Shown here in pieces: positions 1 to 10,913 of a stretch of DNA of 64,000 nucleotides. The position numbers and the translations under genes are program-made. Each line of letters begins with the position of its first letter. The first letter of the stretch is position 1. This DNA is from Haemonchus contortus (Eukaryota; Nematoda; Chromadorea; Rhabditida; Trichostrongylidae). The notes beneath the pieces are model-generated. The model was given only the letters and a program-made list of their open reading frames with translations, made no database searches and had not been told where the DNA came from. The stretch spans positions 45,186,651 through 45,250,650 of the forward strand of contig LS997563.1 in the NCBI GenBank assembly GCA_000469685.2. Direction: 5' to 3'.

Positions 1-1624
1 TTTATGACTGTGTAATAAAATACATTTCGAAAGGGATTGGTGTCCTGTGAGAGATCCATGGGGCCCAAGACCTTCATACGAATTTATATGCTCGAGTACG
101 ATTTTTATTTTATGCCTTTTGTAACAATAGATCTGGAAACCTAAGTGGGAACTTCATCCAGACCTTCGTTGGAAACAATCGATACGTCGATCGATTTGAT
201 GCATTCCCTGTTGAATATCGTTCTAAGATGTACCGGCTACTACTGCTTCCTGGACGATTCCTTTCCAAGATTCTGTGGGAACAGCGGCAGCTGTAAGCCT
301 GTGCCATACAGTTCTCCTATTAGGTAGTCTTTGGAATTGTTCGAGGGAAGTTTTCTGTATAGAGGGATACTTAGTCATATTTCATTGTTTGACATCCTCC
401 CAGATTGGAAGTAAGGTGGGAAAGCTATAGATTTGAGAAAGTCAGCCCGTAGGAAGTAGCAGTGGGATAGTACTCAGAAAAAATTAATGTACTTCAGGTA
501 TTATATTATTATATAACTTTTTTATCACCAGTATATTAATGTATTGAAGTTAATGCACTGGTTATAAAAAAACGGTGGAAAATTGAGTTAATAAAAGTGA
601 CATGGGACTTTCTCAGCATTGTTCATAGAGCGCCATTTACGTCATATTTTCCCAGTTGCTTTTAGAGTGTCAGCTGTATACTCATGGTTCCTGTCTATTT
701 ACATTAATCCTTGGCCTAAAATCGCATCATTACGTCATTCCCAATGGTATTCATCATCAGAAGCATTTATTTGCTAGCTTTTTATTCATGAATCTGCACC
801 ACCAGTTGCTGGGTAACTGACAGAGGGAAACGGCAAACAAACCAAATAGAATTCGTTGCTGTTTCCTAGTTGATTGGACTAGAGGGGATTTGGTGGTTTC
901 ATGGAATGACAGAAGAACTTGGTCATTTGTATGTTCAAAATTTTTGTTGCTTCTTTGTATTGAAAGACGTCAGTAGGCCATCCTTCCCACTGCAGAGTCC
1001 GATCTATCAACGGCCAACACACGATATTTTCCCAACGATTGCAGCCCCTAACACTTTCCTTTTTTAAGACTGTTCTACTCAGATTGTCAAATGGTATCAA
1101 GTTTAGAAGCAAATGTCGCCCCATTCCTATCCCGTTTTAAGGCTAACACGGCTTTAAGAGATATCATCTTCTTAGATTTTCATTTCAGAGAGGACATACG
1201 TGACTTGGAACCGAATGCAAAATTGAACCTCCCTTGGCCTACAGGAATTTTACCCGTCCTTCCGGTGCCCATTTATTGGTTCAAAACTTTTTTATAGCAT
1301 GAAAACATGTTGGATGGTCTATTAGGCCCTTATTTGCGAGTCGTACATAAAATTAATGAATGCGTGAATACATGACGTCTATGGAATGAAGGACTTTGTC
1401 AGCAGCAGACGCCTTTCTTTTTCGCTGCAGCTTCTTCCAACATCCCTTATGTCCATTATGGCTTCCCAACACACTATGTACTACTGCATGATTACTGCGT
1501 TAACGAATGCCTTTTGTTTCGGGCTCTTTGTCTTTCACAGAACATAGCCACCTCGACGATGCCGCAGTTCTACTTTTTTTCCTGCTACTTTGCCTTTAAT
1601 AACCATTTTTGGAAACCCATATCT
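1..1624. other. no recognised feature
   Basis: AT-rich sequence with only short open frames on both strands. A possible exon lies at about 1182-1261 behind the acceptor TTTTCATTTCAG, but its donor is poor and its translation is unfamiliar, so it is not called. Confidence 0.5.
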
Positions 1625-1825
1625 GCAATCCGTCCGGGTATGATTTTTTCGGAAGTAGGCCCGTTTGGGAGGATCAAAGCACTGACTTGATCGTTGGCTG
1701 GCCATCGCAAATCATTGTATAGGCCGCATATGCATTCAAATCACCACAACAGTTATGTTGCGGGTGCATCCCAAAGAGGGGATCCAGCAAAGCCAAAGAC
1801 CTACATCCTTTACCTTTCCGCGCCT
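1625..1825 (+). repeat. tRNA-derived SINE, copy 1 (body only)
   Basis: This is a decayed copy of the SINE family that recurs through the window. It keeps the body block with AAGCACTGACTTG, then GGCTGGCCATCGCAA, CATTGTATAGGCC and GCATTCAA, and the tail word GCATCCCAAA. The tRNA-like head with boxes A and B is missing, so this is a 5'-truncated copy, as expected for reverse-transcribed elements. Boundaries are approximate. Confidence 0.7.
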
Positions 1826-3650
1826 TTTTTTTTGGGAGCACAGTCATGGCGCATTGTCACCGATTAAGCCTTCGCCAATGAATGTGTAGTTCTATGGTTC
1901 TCTTAATATCGTCCGCGATGAATTTTGATATTGCTACTTATAATTAACCCGGGTTTTTTTTTCGCTTCGCTGTCAATGCCCGGAAATCTCGTGCCATTCG
2001 GTACCTCCAGAACGGAGTAATAACTTGCTCTATCGATGTATGTACTTGTTGCTACAGCGTTTCTCGGTAACACTGGGAAGTGCAAGGCCATTTGAATCAC
2101 TATGGTCGAATAGCTTTGGTCTCTGCTCTTACCAGTGGTCTCTCGTGTCGTCTTGCAATTTATTGAAAATTTCTGAAAATTCAAAAGCTTACTTCCTAGT
2201 GCTGAGATCATCTAGAGCTCGCGTCCTTTCAGTGCCCACTTTATCATATTTTTTTACTTTTAAATCTGTTGCAGTTCTAACCGAATATGTAGGTTGAAAA
2301 GTTTTATGGGGTTATAAATTAAGCTTTTACCAGCCGTTTTGAGTGAGCTTTTGTTTTCACTGATTCTGCAATTTCGCTCTCCCCAATGGTTTGATGAAAA
2401 GCCAAAAAAATCTTTTCTCAACTAAGCCGGTCTTTTCATCATTCTGGTGGATGAAAAACCTCGGAAAATGGCAGAAGTCCTGCGTTTGCATCTCCCGAAT
2501 GATCTGATACCAACTAACTGCCCCGAAAAAGAATAGGGCATCCTAGGCATCCTTTGAGCATAGTGTGGGAGTAGCGCCAGTTTGCATCGTCTCACCTTCA
2601 TGTTCCTGGAAGAATCGATTTAGACCGGCTTAAAGGGAACTTAAAAGGTCCTGTAAAGCTTTGGATTTGATTTCTTATGCTCTGCTCTCATTAAATACCT
2701 TTTACTTGATTGCGTTCTTTTTTACTTCACAATTTGGTCAGAGCACTTGGGAACCATTTAATCAGGCTTTTCCATTCATTTTAGCATACGTCGTCTTTTT
2801 TTGTCTTGCCGTAAAACTCTCTTCTCGTTTCTGGTCATTGTCTTTCGAACTCAAGTGTCCCTTCGGTGGTTCTACAATTCTCGAAAGGATTCATTTTTAT
2901 CATGGTCATACTCAGAAGATTTTTGTATGTTCGTTAGGGTCATGTTAAATGTATTATTCATTAGGTAACATTGATGAGCGCTCTTTTATTTACGACGAAA
3001 AAGCTTTTGTGACCTCTATAGAGAATGGCTGGAAAGCAGATGCTGTTAGGATAAACTAATTCTTAAAACTATTTAGGTCTGTTTGAATACATCCAATTAT
3101 CTTCCTTCTGAGAAGCGCCATCTGAAAGTGCAAATGTTGGAAGTCACACCAGAATCCAACAATTTTATTGCGCATTAGTATAGAAAACTTATTCAGTAGA
3201 AGTTCATCGCCCGAATAAGTAGGTAGTTGGAGGGAAGGGGGTTTAAAAAGTCATAAAATCGAGGAACGGAGCTTTGGCAGGGATGGGCCGTGCCGCCGGT
3301 GCCCATAGGCTCCGCCCTTCATTAGATTCCTCGCAAAGGCAGAACCCCCTTTTCATTGCGTGAAAGCTTTTTCTCTAATACTAGGCGATAGTGGTGTATT
3401 TTTTTATACGTCCGTCTAATTGACACGATGAAATAGCTGTTTGATTGAAATTGTAAGATGTGTTTCGTGAGACTGATGGACGATTCCTACTGTAGGACAT
3501 TAATGTCTCCATGTTGGTGGATGAATTAATGATGGAATTTGAACCATAATCCTCTTCTATCAGTCCTATACCAATAGCCAAGCTTGCCCAGAGTTGGTTG
3601 AATTCCAGATGTGCTCATGATCGGCATTTACCTACTGTGGTAATGATAGT
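1826..3650. other. no recognised feature
   Basis: T-rich sequence without supported exons. The block at about 3250-3350 is richer in G and C, but I see no gene or known repeat in it. Confidence 0.5.
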
Positions 3651-4319
3651 TTAAATGATTTTTGTCATCTGTTCCACCTCAGCATCATCAACTGTGTCCG
3701 GTTGATCATCGATTTTCTCGAGCGGGCGCCAGTAACGTCTCCATTGGTCTCTGTCGCGAGCTAGAGCGGTCCAACGGATCGTCCTCGCTTCAAAGACACC
3801 AGGCACAGCATTTCTTTCATTCAGAGCTTTCTGGAGAAGCCTGACCATCTAGCTTGAAGCTGTCCTCCTGTTCCCTTGACGTCCCGGTGGATCCAATCAG
3901 TAACCGCCCTGGTCCAACGGTTGTCACTATTCGCATAACGTGTCCGGCCCACCTGATCTCCGATTTCTTGGCGTAATCAACGGCATCCCTGATCGTCGTT
4001 CGATGTCAGAGTTCAGAATTTCGGGTTCTCTTCTGCTCTTGCATGAATAGAGAATTTTCGAGCATCGTACTTTTCAAAGCGCATTGAACATGCTGACAGC
4101 ATGTTCCCTTCCTGCTTTCGTAGAGTCCAAGTGTCTGAGGCGTACGTCAAAGCAGGAAGGGCAGCACTGTGAAAAAGGTGAACGCGGAGCCGGATGTTCT
4201 TTGTCTTCCTCACTATGGTACTCCCTCGAAGTCTCAAATGCTCCCCACGCGGAGCGTTTCCTTTGCTCAACTCTGATGCACTTGTCACCAGTACTTCCAA
4301 TAAATGCCGTGGCTTTCAT
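3651..4319 (-). pseudogene. decayed LINE reverse transcriptase C-terminus
   Basis: Read on the minus strand, three frames together give the end of a non-LTR retrotransposon polyprotein. First comes a segment with LPALTYASDTWTLRKQE, the typical post-RT region of endonuclease/reverse transcriptase proteins. A middle part around 3880-4010 carries RWAG/GHVMR- and DNRWTRAVTDW-like words. The last part reads [33 protein letters not shown]. The frames change several times and stops are present, so it is inactive. The C-terminal word [14 protein letters not shown] differs from the end of the intact RTE-type ORF at 51946, so this is a different LINE lineage. The assignment rests on my memory of such proteins in parasitic nematodes and insects. 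The 5' part is missing. Confidence 0.75.
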
Positions 4320-6690
4320 AAGTAAGTGGCTGTTTGAATTATAAAATACTTACAACCCCCTACTCAGTTATGCTTTGCTATTCTTGCTGGGTATCTGGTG
4401 CTACCCAGAGCAGCCAGGGCTCTATCCATGATTATGCTAAATTATGCAAATATCGTTTTCATTTAGAGGCTTGTCGGGAAAGGAGGACGAGCTAAATCGG
4501 CTAATGAACGTGCTAATTATATCCATCCTGTGTTTGGGTTGTCTGTTTATCATCTGTCTATCTCGCCGCCGCCCAAATTCTGACAGCCTGAGTAGATGTT
4601 GACATGGGTATGAATCGAGTCAGACAGGCCTAACTAGTAAGTTATAGGATTTGTTATTGACATAGTATTAGATGCCTGTCCCTTTACTGATGCGACCGAC
4701 TTTGTGTTCGGATCGAGTAAGTCCGGAGCTGTCCATTTAAAGACCAGATGGCTCGCTCCTTGGGTGGACCTCTAGAGCTCCAGGAGGCGAAAACAGCAGC
4801 AGGAACGCTGAAATAAAGTCTAATTCCTCAGCCTGATCGATGAAATTATCCATTTTTCATCTAAATGCGATTCCCCTCAGGGGCTAGCGAGTGTGATCCC
4901 CTGTGTAAGGATTCTTAAGCCAATTCTTGATCCTGGCAAGCCTTTTCTTGATGGTTTCCATGCTAGTGGCTGGGGACACAACATCCAACATCGCCTGAAT
5001 TACGGAAGAGTCCCGCTAGGCTTTCATCGAAATCGTACACAGTCGGACATTGGCATTTCCAGCTTACATATTCATAAAGAGTAAGGAGTACTTATTGCTG
5101 CCAGGTTTCTTACCGAAGAAATCTGGAAAGGTTCCATTGAGGCGTTCATTCAAAAACGCCTTTACTACCCTCCTCTCGTTCTAAGAGTCAACCATTGATA
5201 AATAACTGTTCAATAATTCGATATCAGTGAATATAGCCAGTTCCGTAAGATCTTCTTTCTCCTTTGATGGATTACTTATCTTTTACAGGCGAGACCCATT
5301 TGATGGATGCTTGAAACCCTTGTTCTACTCTATTCTCTGGATTCAAGTCGTTTTCATCTCCCCTCTAACATTGCATAAATGACGGTTTGGTTGTACTGGA
5401 AATTCAAAGCTCTAATTAATGCCATCTGTTTGACACCGTGAAATCCCCTTTTTTTCTGGCGTAGAGGACGTCCTTCATTGAAATGAATTCTCAATGGGTG
5501 GCTATTCCCACTGAAAAGCATCCCAACGACACTTTTATCGGGAATCGCAGAATTTGTCACGCTTCTCTAATTTTTTTGTTTTTGTTTTGGTTATTCAATC
5601 ATGTGCAATCAACTGCAACCAATACTGAGCCTCCTTCAGTTGTGGAACGGTTTACGTTGAGGAGAAACTTCTGGAAGTCTTCTTTGTACCTTATTTTCCT
5701 TATGTTGAACTCTTCCGATGATTCTGTGATCGTAGTCTTGCATTGCCCTGCATTCTCGGTATTGCTTGGAATCACCATTGGAAATATCTTAATCGACTAG
5801 ATTTGATTGAATCGCTTTGTACAAGCATGCTCAGCAGAGAACAAATTGAAAATGAGGTAGCTTCCTGCTAGTTCCTGAACTGAATGTACCTACCCATAGG
5901 CACAGGCTTCACCTACGACCGTTCTCTTTGGAAGAGTTGAACGGTTAAATGTACGACGACAGTTCTGTCAGCAAATAAGTACGTTGTAAACTAATAAATA
6001 TAGATAAAGTTAACACGACCGTAAATCCGGAATCTTATTGTGGTGTACAATACTGAGAAATCTCATGAATGGTCTTGACAACAAATTGAATTAGAAGATA
6101 ATTTTTTTGTTTTTTTTTCTGAAGGTTTACATTTTACACACATATTTTCGGGTCAACATAATACGCTCATTCTGGCTAGAAAAAAGAATTTTTTTCATGA
6201 TCATGCAGTTAGTCCCGACGGAAACGTCTCGTGCTTCTCTCTTGCGGTGATTTTTGGCTTAATGTGATTGTATTGGATGCTTCCATGGCTATCCCGTCGA
6301 CAATCGTAACGTCAAGTTCCTTTGCTGAACGTGTAAGCTGATGGATGTAGGGTCTTTGCCCTTATATTGACAACTGCGGGCCGGTGTAGTTTCACAGGTG
6401 GAGGAGCTTCTCTGTTCGCGTTGTGAAAGGTGTGTGATTTCATGAAAGGGATTGTCGACTTGTTGAGAGCAAATATGATAATAAGTGGTTATTAGTCTGG
6501 ACTAGGACCAGTATTGATTCACATTTTCCTTCATTCACTTTCATCCTAATAACGAAGCTGCTACTAACCTACTATTCTTGCCGTTGTGTTTCTCGAGTAC
6601 ATCGTCTCCGAATCTTAAAAGAATGTTCGGTTGGAATAGGCCAGAGAAGTACGGCGCAAGCTTGGCTAAAAGCCTTTGTCAAAATAGGGG
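4320..6690. other. no recognised feature
   Basis: I see no exon with paired splice sites, no terminal repeats and no member of the SINE family here. The longest open frames (about 105 codons) have no recognisable motif. Confidence 0.5.
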
Positions 6691-6938
6691 GACGGAACAT
6701 TTACCCAGAAATCAATGGACGCGGCGAGTTTCGTGGCGTTTTGGAAGACTTTGGTACCTATCATTGGAGCGCAAACTTGAAGTAGAGTAGATTAGTATGG
6801 TCAGCTGATCTTACCAATCTACTCTACTTCAAATTTTGACCCCAATGGTAGACGCTAAAGTCGTTTAAGTCGCCACGTATTCCGCCGCGCGATTTGCCGC
6901 GTCCATCCAGTTCTGGTGAATGTACCCATATCCGTCAA
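6691..6938. repeat. long imperfect palindrome (fold-back element)
   Basis: The left arm (about 6691-6800) and the right arm (about 6812-6938) are inverted copies. ATGGACGCGGC, ACTTTGGTACCTA/ACTTTAGCGTCTA, CATTGG and TTGAAGTAGAGTAGATT appear in the left arm and again, inverted, in the right arm. The centre is the small palindrome GTCAGCTGATC. Arms differ by scattered substitutions and a few indels, so the structure is old. A transcript through it would fold into a hairpin of more than 100 bp. No transposase or target duplication could be identified. It could be a fold-back MITE or an inverted duplication. Confidence 0.7.
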
Positions 6939-8699
6939 AATAGGCGGAAATCAAAAAAGGAACGTATTAAACACATCATGAAATATAATTTAAAACATCG
7001 TTCTCATTTGTAACATACCATGTCACTGGCCCAGCTACTCCTAGAATATTTATTGAGATACGAAAAAAAACCTAGAATTCCTTTTCGGAAGGGTAAGAAA
7101 ATGGTGCATGTGCCGATTAGGTAGTCCGAGGATTAAGACTGTAACGATTTGACCAGATTCGGTGAGGGCAAATCATTTCCGTCTTTTGGTACGGGAAATT
7201 TTGTTCCAGCACCGTTTCAATCAAGAGAAAAAGCTTGTTTATGCATTAGATGCTATCTGCAAGCCACATTACAGAAGGAATAAGGTCTCAGAGTGTTACA
7301 AATGTCGAATACGTGCATAATCCGAAAACTTCGTCGATTTTAAGCAATTTTTCCTTTGTCTCGGCTCTTCTACTTTTATTGTATTTTTTTCAAACGTTTT
7401 ATAGCTGCGCTCGTGCAATTTCTACAGGCTTAATAATTAATTATTCCTTGGCTTTATGCTTAACCCTACCAGCATCGATTCATATCCAGTAAACGCTCCA
7501 TATAAATTCCTTCATAATCGCTGCCCACAATTGTGCTCTATTCAGGATACGTGTTGACGTCTAATTGTGACGTGGTATGTTGACAGTAGATGAGTTATAC
7601 GAACAAATAGGAAGCTAGTGGGAAACTGATCCGTACGAAATAGCGTAAGCTGCTCTCTCACTAGTCCCATGAAAATCGTTTTTGAAAGCCTCTATAACCC
7701 AAAATCTTAATGGTCGTGACTGAGGGATTGATCGTGAATCTTAAGAGCTCACGAAAGAGATAGAGTTACATTTATTTAGAAAAAAAGGAATTTATCCACA
7801 GGGCAGCGCATCGATTTTTCAGGCTATGTTCAAAATGGTTTTTAACCACGCCTTATTTTCCTGAATCTTCTCAAAATTGCGTTGTGTTTATGTCATTACT
7901 GGACTTCATTTCAATTGTGTTTTCCAAGCAAAGTCATCCTGCCATTTGAGTTACAGATGTTTGAAAACCGGATTTTGAGAAAAAATGATCTATGAAAAGG
8001 ACGAGACCGAAAAGGTCCTGTTCAAAATTGTCTGCGAACACCGACAGTTTCTCATCATTTAGCAAATGAATAACGTTGTTTGATTCTATTTTTGCTTTCT
8101 TTATCTTTTACCTTTTTGTTTTATCGGTATGATACCGTAATGGAGTTATTTTTTTAGAGAAATTATTCAATTTTCTGGCTAGGCCGTAAACATTCCATAG
8201 AATTTTCTGGAATTTCCATTTTGCCCAGCAAAGCGGCAACTAGCTTTTTTTTTGAAAGCAGAACTGATTCCCGAGTGATTTCGTCGTTGTGTTCGCTATG
8301 CGGCTGACGCTTGGCGTTAATTGGAAAACTGCTCGCTCCTTTTTAGCCTACTGACGCATTTGTTTTTCTTTCTGGCTTTCATGCCCTTTACAGTGAAATA
8401 AGAAAAAGGTAGTAGGGGTGCCAAGGGAAGAGCAGATATGCGGGGTCAATCATTTTGGTAGATTGTTGAAGATTCATTGGTTACAAATAGCGAGAACCTC
8501 AGACTTCTGCTTGGTATGGAGCCTTAGATTGAATTGTTGGTCTGTCCCAATGGTAAAGGGTTGGATTCCTTGGTTTGGAAACACGCTCCGCGACGAGTCT
8601 AGCCTTTTCACTTTGCATACCGTCACATTTCCATCATTACTCGGCGTGATACTATATGAGGTGAATTTTTTCTTTTTCGGTTTCTTTCCCTTCGCTCAG
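6939..8699. other. no recognised feature
   Basis: AT-rich, with T-runs just before the candidate exon at 8700. No repeats or coding segments are supported. Confidence 0.5.
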
Positions 8700-8807
8700 C
8701 CTTTGATGGAATCAGGTGTGTTGCGATTCTATCGTCAAGACGATAAGGTCAACCCTCACTTGCGACTTGCGTCCCAGCTCGCGATTAAAATTTACATCTT
8801 TTATCGT
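8700..8807 (+). CDS. candidate internal exon, unknown protein
   Basis: The segment follows a long pyrimidine tract ending in CGCTCAG and stops at CGT|GTGAGT, a strong donor. It is 108 nt, exactly 36 codons, and only one of the three frames is open, starting with PLMESGVLRFYRQDD and ending LAIKIYIFYR. Both boundaries are phase 0. It does not splice directly to the exon at 12435, which needs a phase-1 partner. So either an exon between them is undetected or this belongs to another gene. No domain is recognised. The splice sites are good, but a chance match cannot be excluded. Confidence 0.45.
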
Positions 8808-9796
8808 GTGAGTAGGAGTAAGGTAACCGCAGTGGAACTTCAAGGGGAGACGTAAATTTCTTTGTACTCCAGCTTTTTTACTCAGTTTTTCAATCCCTGT
8901 CCAGCTTATTTCAAATTCATATTTATTTTCCGATGCTTTTGATTTTAAAAGTTTTTATCTATAAATGCATGTATACCTGTGACGAAAACGATGTGCTCTC
9001 AATTGTTAGGAATTGTCACACTGAAATTGGCCTCCTCCCTGCCTCGCAACGCTTTGCGCCCCACCTTGTAGTGCGCGACCTTGTCTCGGCGATAGAATCG
9101 CACCTTTCTCGACAGATCCTATTTACGACAGTCCACGTTCCAACGGCGAGGTCTCGATATTGCGCCATGCATTGTTCGAACTTGAAACAGTCTTTGTTTA
9201 ATTATAATATAGTTATTTAATGAAGTTATGATAGAATAGGGACGATAGGATTGCCAGATGGGCACTTTGCCTTAACACGGAAGAATTCGATAATAGTTCA
9301 TTCTCTAGCGTTTGTATAAAGGTAAGTCACGTAGCACTATCGTTCTAATCGGTTCCAGGAGGTTTTTTGATCTAGAAAACTGTTTGAGTAATAATCAATT
9401 GGCTTTTCGACTCAAGGCCCTGATGAAATCATAGAGGCCAAAAGTCAGCTGAATAAAGTTTAAAATCTTGGGTAGGCGAGAGCTGGCACAACCCGAATCC
9501 AACGCTAGTTTGGCGATATAAATAGTTCTGATGTTGGAACGCCTATTTTTCTCCTTCTCGGAATTCATCGGAAGTGCTTCGCTGATTTTGTTAAAATCTG
9601 ATGCAACTTCCAATTATAGTTTTTGTAGCAGTTTCCTTCACCAGGAAGCTCGTCTAGTTAGGCTTGTGACGCTGGTATCGATTCCACTTCGCACCTTTTC
9701 TAACGTAGTATAATTTTGTTTGCATAGATAGACCGATGACGCATTTTGCATGAATTCAGGCCCCTAGGTTTGGGCTAATACTACTCAACATACCTA
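8808..9796. other. no firmly supported feature
   Basis: The only item of note is an open segment ending at 9319 in front of GTAAGT (about 9234-9319, reading RIARWALCLNTEEFDN). Its acceptor side is weak, so it is not called as an exon. Confidence 0.45.
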
Positions 9797-10197
9797 TTAG
9801 GTTGGTGCAAAAGAAATGCAGGTTTTTTGTTTTACTAGTTTCAACACTATTTTTTTAAAGAGAAGCCTTTTTCATGGGGTATTATACATTGTTGGAAAGC
9901 TTATTCTTTGCGTTTTTTAAATATGTATATGGAATTTCATTCAAATCGCTTAATTTTTAAAAAATGGGGTTTTTATTTTCAGATGTCTAATCGCAATTTT
10001 CGTCAAATTCACTTCTATAGTTCAAACTGGGTCGGACTGCCGCTCAAACCGCTCGAAATATCAACGAAGTTTGGGGCCAGGGAAGTGTGAACGAATGCAC
10101 AGTACAAAGTTGCAACGTTGGTTCCAAAAGTTCCGTGCCGGCAACACCAGCTTCGAAGACGAACCACATGGCAGCCGTCCACCAACACTTGATAATG
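9797..10197 (+). repeat. left inverted arm of mariner
   Basis: This arm is the inverted copy of 10511-10911. It reads into the transposase start on the plus strand at about 9983. It has its own lesions: a missing base after TTCTATAG and an 8-base insertion at CAGTACAAAGTTGCAACG. It keeps the intact TTCCGTGCCGG, which the right arm has lost. Confidence 0.9.
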
Positions 10198-10198
10198 A

Positions 10199-10721
10199 TG
10201 TCGTGGAGCTTCTTTTTGGTCCAACCACTGAGCAGATCGTCTCCTGTTGTCATAAAGTATCCATTTCTCATCGCAAGTCACAATCCGTTCAAGAAATGGA
10301 TCGCTGGCATTGCGCAAAAGATGAGCCGACGGTATCTCAAAACGACGATTTTTCTGACTTACGGTCAATTCATGCGGAACCCATTTGTCAAGCTTCTTAG
10401 TCTTCCCAATTTGCTTCAAATGGCGAACAATTGTAGTGTGATGGACATTGAGTTCCTTCGCAATGTCTCGTGTCGTTTTGTGCGGATCAGCTTCGACGGA
10501 CGCCTTCAGTTGATCGTTATCAAGTGTTGGTGGACGGCTGCCATGTGGTTCGTCTTCGAAGCTGGTGTTGCCGGCACGAACTTTTGGAACCAACGTTGTA
10601 CTGTGCATTCGTTGACACTTCTCTGGCCCCATACTTCGTTGATATTTCGAGCGGTTTGAGCGGCAGTCCGGCCCAGTTTGAACTCATAGAAGTAAATTTG
10701 ACGAAAATTGCGATTAGACAT
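10199..10721 (-). pseudogene. truncated mariner transposase
   Basis: The start codon is at 10721 on the minus strand, directly after a TTTTCAG-like sequence. The first frame reads MSNRNFRQIYFYEFKLGRT and WFQKF, the N-terminal paired-type helix-turn-helix. A one-base loss then shifts it into the second frame: RAGNTSFEDEP, HGSRPPTLDNDQLK, HHTTIVRHLKQIGKTKKLD, KWVPHELT. It reaches the first catalytic Asp in VTCDEKWILYDN (codon at 10270-10272) and stops being mariner just after QWLDQKEAPRHH, at the junction with the inverted arm. An intact protein of this family is about 340 residues; here roughly 170 remain. It cannot be catalytically active because two of the three D,D34D residues are missing. 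The N-terminal DNA-binding part could in principle still be translated only with the frame restored. Confidence 0.9.
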
Positions 10722-10911
10722 TTGAAAATAAAAACCACATTTTTTTAAAATTAAGCGATTTGAATGAAATTTGACTTACATATTTGAAAAACGCAAAGAA
10801 TAAGCTTCCCAACAATGTATAATACCCCATGAAAAAGGCTTAGTTTTCTTTAAAAAAATTGTGTTGAAACTAGTAAAACAAAAAACCTGCATTTCTTTTG
10901 CACCAACCTAA
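10511..10911 (-). repeat. right inverted arm of mariner
   Basis: This arm is the inverted copy of 9797-10197, joined to it at about TTGATAA. It is continuous with the central transposase segment, so it is the original 5' end of the element. It has lost one base in AAGTTCGTGCCGG, which shifts the frame. Confidence 0.9.
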
Positions 10912-10913
10912 TA

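Larger units (their letters stand above)
9797..10911 (-). mobile_element. rearranged bandit/Hsmar1-like mariner with two 5' ends
   Basis: The element starts TTAGGTTGGTGCAAAAG and ends with the exact inverse, and it is flanked on both sides by TA, the mariner target duplication. Its two ends are inverted copies about 400 bp long (9797-10197 and 10511-10911). Each contains the transposase start (MSNRNFRQI) and helix-turn-helix region. Between them lies about 310 bp of minus-strand transposase ending after the first catalytic Asp. The normal 3' half, with the second and third catalytic Asp, is absent. The best explanation is deletion of the 3' half followed by joining to an inverted copy of the 5' end. 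The coding words match what I know of the cecropia-subfamily mariners Hsmar1 and hookworm bandit. It is non-autonomous. Confidence 0.9.

Noticed and set aside
9234..9319. Segment reading RIARWALCLNTEEFDN before GTAAGT
   Set aside because: It has a faint resemblance to gypsy RNase H, and a strong donor, but the acceptor is weak and no other retroelement sequence is nearby.
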